Shown here piece after piece: positions 54,301-61,868 of a DNA stretch of 64,000 nucleotides. The notes under the pieces are model-generated. The model was not told the DNA's origin and ran no database searches. It saw nothing but the letters and a program-made list of their open reading frames with translations. The DNA is from Pedococcus bigeumensis. Lineage in GTDB: Bacteria > Actinomycetota > Actinomycetes > Actinomycetales > Dermatophilaceae. Position numbers and translations under genes: made by a program. How positions within the stretch are numbered: position 1 is the first letter of the stretch; each line of letters starts with the position of its first letter. The stretch lies in assembly GCF_006438965.1 (NCBI RefSeq), contig NZ_RCZM01000001.1, forward strand, positions 187,097 through 251,096. Direction: 5' to 3'.

Positions 54301-55562
54301 GCGCCACCGGACTCGAAGTCGGCGCCAAGGCGATCCCGGACCGGCCCAAGCGTCGGCGCTTCGGCATCCGTGAGTGGTCGATCGTGGCCGTCGGCGCGAT
54401 CGCCGTGATCTCGGTGCTGCGACTGGTCACCGGAGCTGACGACATCGCGTCGTCGGGTGCCCTGGCCGCCGCCATCGGCCTGGCCGTCCCGATCGGGCTG
54501 GCCGGCCTCGGCGGTCTGTGGTCGGAGCGGGCGGGCGTGGTCAACATCGGTCTCGAGGGCATGATGATCCTCGGCACGTGGGGGGCAGGCTTCTTCGGCT
54601 ACCACATGGGCCCGTGGGCCGGAGTTCTCGGCGCCATCCTCATGGGCATGCTCGGCGGCCTCATCCACGCGGTCGCCACGGTGACCTTCGGGGTCGACCA
54701 CATCGTCTCCGGTGTGGCGATCAACATCATCGGCCTGGGCGTGGCCAAGTACCTCGCGGCCCGCTTCTTCGACGGTCTGCCGGGCGGTGGTCCCACGCAG
54801 TCGCCCCAGATCAAGTCGCTGCCCGACTTCACCCTGCCAGGGGTCTCCAGCGGGCTGGGCACGATAGAGAAGAAGGACTGGTTCTTCGTCAGCGACGTCG
54901 CTGCGATCCTGCGCGCGGTGTGCACCAACCTGTCGATCCTGACCATCCTCGCGTTGCTGCTTTTCGTCGGGACCTGGTGGGTCCTGTGGCGCACCGCGTT
55001 CGGCCTGCGGCTGCGTTCCGTGGGTGAGTCCCCGGTCGCGGCCGAGTCGCTCGGCGTCAACGTGCTGCGCTACAAGTTCCTCGCCGTCATCATCTCCGGT
55101 GGCCTCGCGGGTCTCGGCGGTGGCTTCCTCGCCCTCGTCGCGGCCAGCATCTACCGAGACGGCCAGACCGGTGGCCGCGGCTACATCGGCCTCGCCGCCA
55201 TGATCTTCGGCAACTGGCGTCCGGGCGGCCTGCTCACCGGTGCCGCGCTGTTCGGCTACACCGATGCCGTGCAGCTGCGCGGCGGTGCCACCGTGCACGC
55301 GTTCCTGCTCCTCTTCGCCGTGCTCCTCGTGGCCATCGGCGCGTGGCAGATCGTGCGGAACCAGCGGCTGGTCCAGGGCATCCTGGCCATCGCCGTCGGG
55401 GTCCTGGTCGGCTGGTGGTACTTCGCGGCCGACGCCGTGCCCGCCGAGCTCACCGGCACGACTCCCTACGTCACCACCCTGTTGGTGCTGGCGTTCGCGT
55501 CACAGCGGTTGCGAATGCCCGCCGCAGACGGACAGATCTACCGCAAGGGTGAGGGCCACTAG
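54297..55562 (+). CDS. Nucleoside ABC transporter permease 2
   Basis: A 421-residue permease paired with permease 1. Family segments are SERAGVVNIGLEGMMILG, VSGVAINIIGLG, GESPVAAESLGVNV and GRGYIGLAAMIFGNWRP. About nine helices precede a C-terminal extension with three more hydrophobic stretches. The start overlaps permease 1, and cytidine deaminase begins immediately after the stop, linking import to salvage. Confidence 0.93.
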   Translation: MSATGLEVGAKAIPDRPKRRRFGIREWSIVAVGAIAVISVLRLVTGADDIASSGALAAAIGLAVPIGLAGLGGLWSERAGVVNIGLEGMMILGTWGAGFFGYHMGPWAGVLGAILMGMLGGLIHAVATVTFGVDHIVSGVAINIIGLGVAKYLAARFFDGLPGGGPTQSPQIKSLPDFTLPGVSSGLGTIEKKDWFFVSDVAAILRAVCTNLSILTILALLLFVGTWWVLWRTAFGLRLRSVGESPVAAESLGVNVLRYKFLAVIISGGLAGLGGGFLALVAASIYRDGQTGGRGYIGLAAMIFGNWRPGGLLTGAALFGYTDAVQLRGGATVHAFLLLFAVLLVAIGAWQIVRNQRLVQGILAIAVGVLVGWWYFAADAVPAELTGTTPYVTTLLVLAFASQRLRMPAADGQIYRKGEGH

Positions 55563-56066
55563 GTGGGCATCGACCCCACCGACCCGGGCCTCGCCCCCAG
55601 CGAGGGGGAGGGGTATGCCGCGCAGCCGACTGCGCGGCATACCGCACCTCCCGCTCCGGAGGACGTCGACTGGGAAGCCTTGCGCACCAAGGCGATCGAG
55701 ATCATGGGCAGGGCCTACGCGCCGTACTCCCGCTTCCCGGTCGGCGTGGCCGGCATCGTCGACGACGGACGGATCGTCGTGGGCTGCAACGTCGAGAACG
55801 CCGCGTACGGCGTGGGCCTGTGCGCCGAGTGCGGCTTGGTCTCCGAGCTGCACGCGACGGGCGGCGGCAAGCTGGTCGCGGTGTCGTGCGTCGGGCGCGA
55901 CGGCGAGCCGCTCATGCCGTGCGGTCGGTGCCGCCAGCTGTTGTGGGAGAACGGAACCCCCGAGACGCTGCTGCTGACGCCCGAGGGTGTGCTGCCGATG
56001 CGCGACGTGCTGCCGCAGGCGTTCGGTCCCGACAACCTCGCGATCGCAGGCCCGCTCCCCGGCTGA
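55563..56066 (+). CDS. cdd: Cytidine deaminase
   Basis: Zinc enzyme converting cytidine and deoxycytidine to uridine forms, 167 residues. Catalytic motifs are NVENAAYGVGLCAECG (Zn cysteine and catalytic Glu) and PCGRCRQ; the active-site start AYAPYSRFPVG is intact. GTG at 55563 immediately follows the permease stop. The first 37 residues, before DVDWEALRTKAIEIM, are an extra Pro/Ala-rich segment partly encoded by a perfect DNA hairpin (55612-55643); family members usually start near that point. Confidence 0.94.
   Translation: MGIDPTDPGLAPSEGEGYAAQPTARHTAPPAPEDVDWEALRTKAIEIMGRAYAPYSRFPVGVAGIVDDGRIVVGCNVENAAYGVGLCAECGLVSELHATGGGKLVAVSCVGRDGEPLMPCGRCRQLLWENGTPETLLLTPEGVLPMRDVLPQAFGPDNLAIAGPLPG
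55612..55643. repeat. Perfect hairpin of inverted GGTATGCCGCG words inside cdd
   Basis: 14-base arms GGTATGCCGCGCAG (55612-55625) and its complement (55630-55643) with loop CCGA. It lies in the N-terminal extension of cdd and resembles the icd terminator hairpin. Confidence 0.75.
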
Positions 56067-56086
56067 GGCCCGCGCCTGCCGTCACG

Positions 56087-56145
56087 TTCGTGGCTCGCGC
56101 GCCACGAATCGCACCTGTATGCCGCGCGGCGCGACCATTCGTGGC
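56087..56145. repeat. CCACGAAT palindrome, left copy
   Basis: TTCGTGGC (56087-56094), GCCACGAATCGCACCTG (56101-56117) and ATTCGTGGC (56137-56145) form nested inverted repeats. The same motif recurs on the other side of the DUF559 gene. A GTATGCCG word lies in the loop. Confidence 0.6.
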
Positions 56146-56224
56146 TCGTGCGCCACATGGTGCGCCCTAGATGCCCTGTGGATGACGGCCTCGGCGGGCG
56201 CGCCGTCTGCGGCAGTCTCGGAAC

Positions 56225-57130
56225 GTGACTCCTGACAGGCTCCCTACGGTCTTCACGCGCACCGAGGCGCTGGCTGCCGGTGTGAGCGCCGGCGAGCTGC
56301 GCGGGCCGCGCTACCGAAAGGTGTTCCACAACGTGCACGCACGGTCCGAGGTGGCGCACGAGACCCACGTCCGGGCGCTCGCGGCACTGGTCATCGGCCC
56401 CGACGCGGCGCTGGTGGCACGGCAGACTGCTGCCGAGCTGCTGGGCGGAGTGGTGCCACCGGACGTTCGCGTCCACCTGGCCCTTCCCACCGGACGACTT
56501 CGGGCGCGTGGCATCCGCGCCGTGCGACGTCGCGTCACGCACGCGGCGGTCATTGGCGGGGTCCGGGTGACCACAGCCGAGGACACCTTCGTCGACTTGG
56601 CGGCGGACCTGTCGCTCGTCGATCTCGTAGTCCTCGGCGACTCACTGGTGAGCAAAGGACGTGCCACGTCGCACTCCATGGTCGCTGCGGCCGCCGAAGG
56701 TGCCGGGCCGGTTGGTGAGCTTGCCCGACGCGCCGCCGGACTGGTCCGCGCCGGCGTCGACTCGCCGATGGAGTCGCGGCTCAGGATGCTCCTGGTGCTG
56801 GCCGGGCTGCCCGAGCCGCTCGTGAACCACATCGAGTACGACGACTGGGGCAGGTGGGTGCGTCGGTACGACCTCTCGTTCCCGGAGCGGCGGCTCGCGA
56901 TCGAGTACGACGGACGCCAGCACGCCGAGTCGCAGCGCCAGTGGGAGCGCGACGTCGACCCTCGCGAGGAGCTGGACCTTGATGGCTGGCGGATCGTCGT
57001 GGTGCTGGCAAAGGGGATCTACCGCGAGCCGGGGCGGACACTGGATCGAGTGGTGGCGGCGATGCGGGCAGCGGGCGTCCGGGGTTCGATCAGGTCGACC
57101 GAGTGGAGGCTGCACTTCCCGGGCCAGTGA
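56225..57130 (+). CDS. AbiEi-type N-terminal domain plus DUF559 endonuclease-like protein
   Basis: A 301-residue protein. The N-terminal region (VFTRTEALAAGVSAGELRGP, then GRYRKVFHNVHA-like residues) resembles the AbiEi antitoxin-type winged helix found on many actinobacterial proteins. The C-terminal part is DUF559/PD-(D/E)XK-like, with YDLSFPERRLAIEYDGRQH and a following DLDGWRIVVV. No cognate toxin is adjacent, and its role, repair or defence, is unknown. GTG at 56225 has no clear Shine-Dalgarno. It interrupts the nucleoside-salvage genes and is flanked on both sides by related CCACGAAT palindromes. Confidence 0.8.
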   Translation: MTPDRLPTVFTRTEALAAGVSAGELRGPRYRKVFHNVHARSEVAHETHVRALAALVIGPDAALVARQTAAELLGGVVPPDVRVHLALPTGRLRARGIRAVRRRVTHAAVIGGVRVTTAEDTFVDLAADLSLVDLVVLGDSLVSKGRATSHSMVAAAAEGAGPVGELARRAAGLVRAGVDSPMESRLRMLLVLAGLPEPLVNHIEYDDWGRWVRRYDLSFPERRLAIEYDGRQHAESQRQWERDVDPREELDLDGWRIVVVLAKGIYREPGRTLDRVVAAMRAAGVRGSIRSTEWRLHFPGQ

Positions 57131-57146
57131 CACTGGTGGCGTCCGG

Positions 57147-57190
57147 GCCACGAATGGCACCTGCCGGGAGATATCGGGCGCGATTCGTGG
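57147..57190. repeat. CCACGAAT palindrome, right copy
   Basis: GCCACGAATGGCACCTG at 57147-57163 and ATTCGTGG at 57183-57190, spaced almost as in the left copy at 56101-56145. Sixteen of the first 17 bases match. Confidence 0.6.
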
Positions 57191-57244
57191 AGATGTGGCC
57201 ACGAGCGTCGCCAACGCGTTGTTCACCTCTGACACGATGAGGCC

Positions 57245-58534
57245 ATGAGCGAGAACTTCGACGCGGTTGACGTCATCATCACGAAGCGGGGCAAGGGCGA
57301 GCTGTCGGACGGGCAGATCGACTGGGTCATCGACGCCTACACGCGCGGGGCCGTCGCCGACGAGCAGATGTCGAGCCTGGCCATGGCGATCCTGCTCAAC
57401 GGGATGAACCGCCGCGAGATCTCCCGCTGGACCGGCGCGATGATCAAGTCCGGTGAGCGGATGGACTTCTCGTCGCTCTCGCGCCCGACTGCGGACAAGC
57501 ACTCGACCGGCGGGGTGGGCGACAAGATCACCTTGCCGCTGGCCCCGCTTGTCGCGGCCTGCGGCGTCGCCGTGCCACAGCTGTCCGGTCGCGGGCTCGG
57601 TCACACCGGCGGCACCCTCGACAAGCTTGAGTCGATCCCCGGCTGGCGGGCGAACATGAGCAACGAGCAGATGATGCAGCAGCTCGAGGATGTCGGCGCC
57701 GTCATCTGCGCCGCGGGCGACGGACTCGCCCCGGCCGACAAGAAGCTCTACGCGCTCCGAGACGTCACCGGCACGGTCGAGGCCATCCCGCTGATCGCGT
57801 CCTCCATCATGAGCAAGAAGATCGCCGAGGGCACCGGTGCGCTGGTGCTCGACGTCAAGGTCGGCAGCGGCGCGTTCATGAAGAACGTCGAAGATGCCCG
57901 CGAGCTGGCCCGCACCATGGTCGATCTCGGCACCGACGCGGGCGTCAAGACCGTCGCCATGCTGACCAACATGCAGGTTCCCCTCGGCCTCACCGCCGGC
58001 AACGCCATCGAGGTGCGTGAGTCGGTGGAGGTGCTCGCCGGTGGTGGTCCCGAGGACGTCATCGAGCTGACCCTCGCCCTGGCCCGCGAGATGCTCGCGT
58101 GCGCCGGTCGTGGTGATGTCGACCCGGCCGACGCACTCAAGGACGGCCGGGCCATGGATGCCTGGAAGGCGATGATCCGGGCCCAGGGGGGCGACCCTGA
58201 CGCGACCCTGCCGGTCGCCAAGGAGAGCCACGACGTCCTCGCCCCGGCCGATGGTGTGCTCACCGAGCTCGACGCCCTCAAGGTCGGCGTGGCCGCCTGG
58301 CGGCTCGGCGCCGGCCGGGCGCGCAAGGAGGACCCTGTGCAGGCCGGTGCCGGCGTGGTCATGCACTACAAGCCGGGTGCCACCGTCCGCGCGGGCGAGA
58401 AGCTGCTCACCCTGCACACCGACACCCCGGAGCGGTTCGAGCGTGCGCTGGAGTCGCTCGAGGGCTCCTTCACCATCGCCCCCGGGGGCTCGCGCCCGGA
58501 TCTGCTGCCGCTGGTCATCGAGAAGATCTCCTGA
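57245..58534 (+). CDS. deoA: Thymidine phosphorylase
   Basis: Phosphorolyses thymidine and deoxyuridine to base and deoxyribose-1-phosphate, 429 residues. The family signature SGRGLGHTGGTLDKLESIPG, the phosphate loop KHSTGGVGDK and VKVGSGAFMK are present. The C-terminal domain is complete. ATG at 57245 gives the standard N-terminus (FDAVDVIITKRGKGELSD). It belongs functionally with the nucleoside importer and cdd. Its last 20 bases overlap the convergent hydrolase gene. Confidence 0.96.
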   Translation: MSENFDAVDVIITKRGKGELSDGQIDWVIDAYTRGAVADEQMSSLAMAILLNGMNRREISRWTGAMIKSGERMDFSSLSRPTADKHSTGGVGDKITLPLAPLVAACGVAVPQLSGRGLGHTGGTLDKLESIPGWRANMSNEQMMQQLEDVGAVICAAGDGLAPADKKLYALRDVTGTVEAIPLIASSIMSKKIAEGTGALVLDVKVGSGAFMKNVEDARELARTMVDLGTDAGVKTVAMLTNMQVPLGLTAGNAIEVRESVEVLAGGGPEDVIELTLALAREMLACAGRGDVDPADALKDGRAMDAWKAMIRAQGGDPDATLPVAKESHDVLAPADGVLTELDALKVGVAAWRLGAGRARKEDPVQAGAGVVMHYKPGATVRAGEKLLTLHTDTPERFERALESLEGSFTIAPGGSRPDLLPLVIEKIS

Positions 58535-59546
58535 CCCGATCGGCCGCAGCGGCCGCGAACGACGCGACCCGGTCGACAACCGCGGGGTTCCACAGCACCC
58601 GACGGTGACCGAGCCCCTCGGTGACCATCAGGCGGGCGTCGTGCCACGCGTTGCTCACGCGCTCACCGGCGGCCAGGGGAGCTTCGCGGTCGTGTCGGTC
58701 GTGCACCACGAGCAGGTGCGGCAGGGACGGTTGCGCCGCGGCCATCGTGAGCAGGTCGAGCTCGGCCACCGGCGCGCCCACCCGGCGTTCGGCACGGCGA
58801 ACCATCACCTGCTGCGATCGGGGACCGACACCGAGTGCCGCGGCGAAGACCGGGAGCATCGCCTCGACGCCGTCCGGTGGCGCGACGAGCACCAGGGAGT
58901 CGGGCCGCACGCCCAGCCCGAGGGCGTGGACTGCTGCGAGCCCGCCGGCTGAGTGGGCTACCACCAGCGTGGGCCGGCCGAACTCGGCCACCACCGCCGA
59001 CAGCGCCTCGCCCATCTCCGGGAAGGTGGTCGACCGAGCGCCGTGGGCGCCTGGCCCGGAGTCGCCGTGGCTCGGTGCGTCGAACGCCACGACACACAGG
59101 CCGCGGGCGACCAGTGGCTCCACGTGTGCACCGAGCTGCTGCCACCAGCCGCCCCAGCCGTGCACGAGGTATGCCGTGGGGTTGCCCCAGTCGCCATAGA
59201 CCCGACCCCGCACGGTGCCTTCTGCCCACTGAACCTCGAAGGCCTCACCGCCGCGGGGGGTCCGAGCCCCGCGAACCGTGGCGGTCGGAGCCGCCGGCAA
59301 CCTGAACCACAGCCGCTCGGCGAGCAGCCCGCCGAGTGCGGGGGACCGGCGTTCCAACAGCGCGAACAGCCGCCGCACGGTGGGTGAGACCGGCAGGCCC
59401 ATGGCTGGAGCACCAGCGTCGGTGGAGATGGCTTCCGGCCGGGTCGGCGCAACGGGGTTGGCTCTCGTGGAGGGAGGGGGCGTGAGGGTGCGAGAGCGGC
59501 CTGGCTGAACCATTAAACGATCGATCGTGCTTTTTTCAACGGACAT
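58515..59546 (-). CDS. Alpha/beta hydrolase
   Basis: A hydrolase of up to 343 residues with the fold's motifs: oxyanion loop LVHGWGGWWQQLG, nucleophile in VAHSAGG, Asp in VHDRHDRE and His in GLGHRRVLW. The substrate is unknown. ATG at 59546 has AGGAGG eight bases upstream and follows the tetR-like gene by 27 bases. However, codons 3-12 coincide with a promoter and operator (59511-59539), so a second transcript must use a later start, for example ATG 59402, and residues 12-48 look unstructured. Control by the adjacent TetR protein is likely. The 3' end overlaps deoA. Confidence 0.85.
   Translation of the reverse strand: MSVEKSTIDRLMVQPGRSRTLTPPPSTRANPVAPTRPEAISTDAGAPAMGLPVSPTVRRLFALLERRSPALGGLLAERLWFRLPAAPTATVRGARTPRGGEAFEVQWAEGTVRGRVYGDWGNPTAYLVHGWGGWWQQLGAHVEPLVARGLCVVAFDAPSHGDSGPGAHGARSTTFPEMGEALSAVVAEFGRPTLVVAHSAGGLAAVHALGLGVRPDSLVLVAPPDGVEAMLPVFAAALGVGPRSQQVMVRRAERRVGAPVAELDLLTMAAAQPSLPHLLVVHDRHDREAPLAAGERVSNAWHDARLMVTEGLGHRRVLWNPAVVDRVASFAAAAADRVRRSSR
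59511..59539 (-). promoter_or_regulatory. Internal promoter with TetR operator at the hydrolase 5' end
   Basis: Minus-strand -35 TTGAAA (59534-59539) and -10 TTTAAT (59512-59517). The spacer holds ACGATCGATCGT (59517-59528), a perfect palindrome. Its context matches the operator upstream of the tetR-like gene over the consensus AAAGCACGAYCGWTCGWWT. Confidence 0.6.
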
Positions 59547-59573
59547 GAGTGGTACCTCCTGGTGGGATGGGGA

Positions 59574-60173
59574 TCAGCTGCGGATGTGGTCGAGCAGGCG
59601 GTCGAAGGCGTCGTGCGCCCGACCCGTGGCGGCCGGGTCGCGCAGGAGGCGGGCCGAGAAGTTGTAGCCGAGGACGATGGCGAGCAGGTCGTGGGCGAAG
59701 GCCGCCGGATCGGTCGACTCGCGGAACTGCCCTTCGGTGATGCCGCCGCGGACGATCGTCTCGATGGTGTCGAGCAGGTCCCGCTCGAGCTGGACGACCT
59801 TGGTGCGGACCGGGCCTTCGGGCGCGTCGTCGAACTCGCTTGCGACGGAGACGAAGATGCAGCCGCCGGGCAGTGCGTAGTCGGCATACCCGCCCCACCC
59901 GAGCCAGCGGTCGAAGAGGGTGCGGATCCGCGGCTCGCCCCTGGGTGCTTTGAGTGCGGGGCGGATGACGAGCTGGGTGAAGGCCTCGGCCGCGTAGTCC
60001 ATCACAGCGGACTGCAGCCCTTCCTTGGACCCGAAGTGGGAGAACAGCCCGCTCTTGGACATCTCCATGGCGTCGGCGAGGCCACCGATCGTGATGCCCC
60101 GGAGGCCGACCTGGCTCGACTGCGCCAGCGCCTCGCGAAGCACCGAGTCGCGTGTCTCGTCTCCCTTGGTCAC
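59574..60173 (-). CDS. TetR-family transcriptional regulator
   Basis: A 199-residue repressor. The N-terminal helix-turn-helix reads LRGITIGGLADAMEMSKSGLFSHFGSK, quoted here in part as IGGLADAMEMSKSGLF, and the C-terminal ligand domain is TetR_C-like (CIFVSVASEFDDAPEG). GTG at 60173 is six bases after a -10 (TTTTAT), so the mRNA is probably leaderless. It sits directly upstream of the hydrolase gene and shares a 20-base operator with the promoter there, pointing to autoregulation and control of the hydrolase. Confidence 0.91.
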   Translation of the reverse strand: MTKGDETRDSVLREALAQSSQVGLRGITIGGLADAMEMSKSGLFSHFGSKEGLQSAVMDYAAEAFTQLVIRPALKAPRGEPRIRTLFDRWLGWGGYADYALPGGCIFVSVASEFDDAPEGPVRTKVVQLERDLLDTIETIVRGGITEGQFRESTDPAAFAHDLLAIVLGYNFSARLLRDPAATGRAHDAFDRLLDHIRS

Positions 60174-60179
60174 CCTCCA

Positions 60180-60208
60180 ATAAAAGCACGACCGTTCGAA
60201 TCAGGCAA
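60180..60208 (-). promoter_or_regulatory. tetR promoter and operator
   Basis: Minus-strand -35 TTGCCT (60203-60208), 17-base spacer, -10 TTTTAT (60180-60185). The spacer carries GCACGACCGTTCGAATC, matching the operator inside the hydrolase start. Confidence 0.6.
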
Positions 60209-60213
60209 CACAC

Positions 60214-60219
60214 TAGGCT
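60214..60219 (+). promoter_or_regulatory. -10 box TAGGCT, leaderless promoter of the cupin-add operon
   Basis: TAGGCT ends six bases before the GTG at 60226. The TetR operator is within 30 bases upstream, so the same repressor may affect this promoter. Confidence 0.5.
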
Positions 60220-60225
60220 TTACTC

Positions 60226-60591
60226 GTGCCTGACCTCATCGCAACCCCCACGACCATTCCCGTCCCCGGCGGCAAGATCATCGACGAACACGTCGGCCGG
60301 GTGAACACCGGCAGCGAAGCCGTCTCCGTCGCCCACATGAAGGCGCCGGCCGACTGGACCGAGCCCTTCCAGGCTCCCGCCTTCGACGAGATCACCCTGG
60401 TCATCGCCGGGACGGTGCTGCTGGACCACGACGGCGGCCAGCTGCGCGTCGAGGCCGGCCAGAGCGTTGTCACCCGCGCGGGCGAGCGGATCCGCTACTC
60501 AACGGGCTCCGAGGGTGCCGAGTACGTCGCGGTCTGCCTGCCCGCCTTCAGCCCCGAGACCGTCAACCGCGACGAGGAGGAGGGCGCGTGA
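60226..60591 (+). CDS. Cupin-domain protein
   Basis: A 121-residue single-domain cupin (beta-barrel). It has [18 protein letters not shown] and a second motif [18 protein letters not shown]; the canonical metal histidines are mostly absent, so catalysis is doubtful. GTG at 60226 follows TAGGCT by six bases. The stop overlaps the adenosine deaminase start (GTGA), so the two are translated together, which hints at a role in purine nucleoside use. Confidence 0.82.
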   Translation: MPDLIATPTTIPVPGGKIIDEHVGRVNTGSEAVSVAHMKAPADWTEPFQAPAFDEITLVIAGTVLLDHDGGQLRVEAGQSVVTRAGERIRYSTGSEGAEYVAVCLPAFSPETVNRDEEEGA

Positions 60592-61751
60592 TCTTCGGTC
60601 GCAAGGGGCCCGACGAATCGGACACGAGCGGAGTCATCGACGAGCAGGTCCGGCGGGCGCCCAAGGCGCTCCTGCACGACCACCTCGACGGTGGGCTGCG
60701 TCCGCAGACGATCGTCGAGATCGCCGACCAGATCGGGTATGCCGCGTTGCCGGCCAAGGACGCCGAGAGCCTCGGCGCCTGGTTCCGCGAGAGCGCCGAC
60801 TCCGGCTCGCTGGTGCGCTACCTCGAGACGTTCGACCACACCCTGGCCGTCATGCAGACCGCCGAGGGCCTGAAGCGGGTAGCGCGCGAGAGCGTCCTCG
60901 ACCTGGCCGCTGACGGCGTCGTCTATGCCGAGAGCCGCTACGCCCCCGAGCAGCACCTCTCCGAGGGGCTCTCGCTCGAGGACGTCGTCGAGGCCGTGAA
61001 CGCAGGCTTCCGTGAGGGGGAGGAGCAGGCCGCCAAGGCCGGCACGCCGATCCGGGTCACTGCCCTGCTGACGGCGATGCGGCACGCGGCCAAGAGCACC
61101 GAGATCGCCGAGCTGGCGGTCCGCTACCGCGACCAGGGTGTCGCCGGGTTCGACATCGCGGGCGCCGAGGCGGGCTTCCCGCCCACCCGGCACCTCGACG
61201 CCTTCGAGTACCTCCGTCGCGAGAACGCCCACTTCACGATCCACGCCGGTGAGGCGTTCGGCCTTCCCAGCATCTGGGAGGCGATCCAGTGGTGCGGCGC
61301 CGACCGGCTCGGCCACGGGGTGCGGATCGTCGACGACATCGTCGTCAACGACAAGGCCTTCGGTGACGACGTCGCGGCGGCGGTCGTCGCGGACACGGAC
61401 GACGTGCACCTCGGCCGCCTCGCGGCATACGTGCGGGACACCCGCATCCCGCTGGAGATGTGCCCCAGCAGCAATGTCCAGACCGGTGCAGCGGAATCCG
61501 TTGCGCTGCATCCGATCTCGTTGCTCAAGCGGCTTCGGTTCCGGGTGACGGTCAACACCGACAACCGGCTGATGAGCGGCACCTCGATGTCCCGCGAGAT
61601 GGGGCTGCTCGTCCAGGACGCCGGGTGGACGATGGAGGACCTGCGTTGGGTCACCATCAACGCAATGAAGTCTGCGTTCATCCCGTTCGAGGAGCGGCTG
61701 GCCATCATCGAGGGCGTCGTCAAGCCGGGATACGCGGCCCTCGAAGGCTGA
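60588..61751 (+). CDS. add: Adenosine deaminase
   Basis: Zinc enzyme deaminating adenosine and deoxyadenosine to inosine forms, 387 residues. The zinc site [11 protein letters not shown], catalytic Glu in HAGEAFG, the His of LGHGVRI and the Asp segment [14 protein letters not shown] are present; TDNR in place of TDDP is common in actinobacterial members. GTG at 60588 overlaps the cupin stop. Together with the importer, Cdd and DeoA it completes nucleoside salvage. Confidence 0.95.
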   Translation: MIFGRKGPDESDTSGVIDEQVRRAPKALLHDHLDGGLRPQTIVEIADQIGYAALPAKDAESLGAWFRESADSGSLVRYLETFDHTLAVMQTAEGLKRVARESVLDLAADGVVYAESRYAPEQHLSEGLSLEDVVEAVNAGFREGEEQAAKAGTPIRVTALLTAMRHAAKSTEIAELAVRYRDQGVAGFDIAGAEAGFPPTRHLDAFEYLRRENAHFTIHAGEAFGLPSIWEAIQWCGADRLGHGVRIVDDIVVNDKAFGDDVAAAVVADTDDVHLGRLAAYVRDTRIPLEMCPSSNVQTGAAESVALHPISLLKRLRFRVTVNTDNRLMSGTSMSREMGLLVQDAGWTMEDLRWVTINAMKSAFIPFEERLAIIEGVVKPGYAALEG

Positions 61752-61868
61752 CCACGCGAAGGGTCCGCAGACACTCACCATGCGAGCCGACTATTTACAG
61801 GGGTCGGAATAACTGCTTTCATCCTTTGACGAACGGGTCGACGACGACCCGGTGACAAGGGAGAGCAG

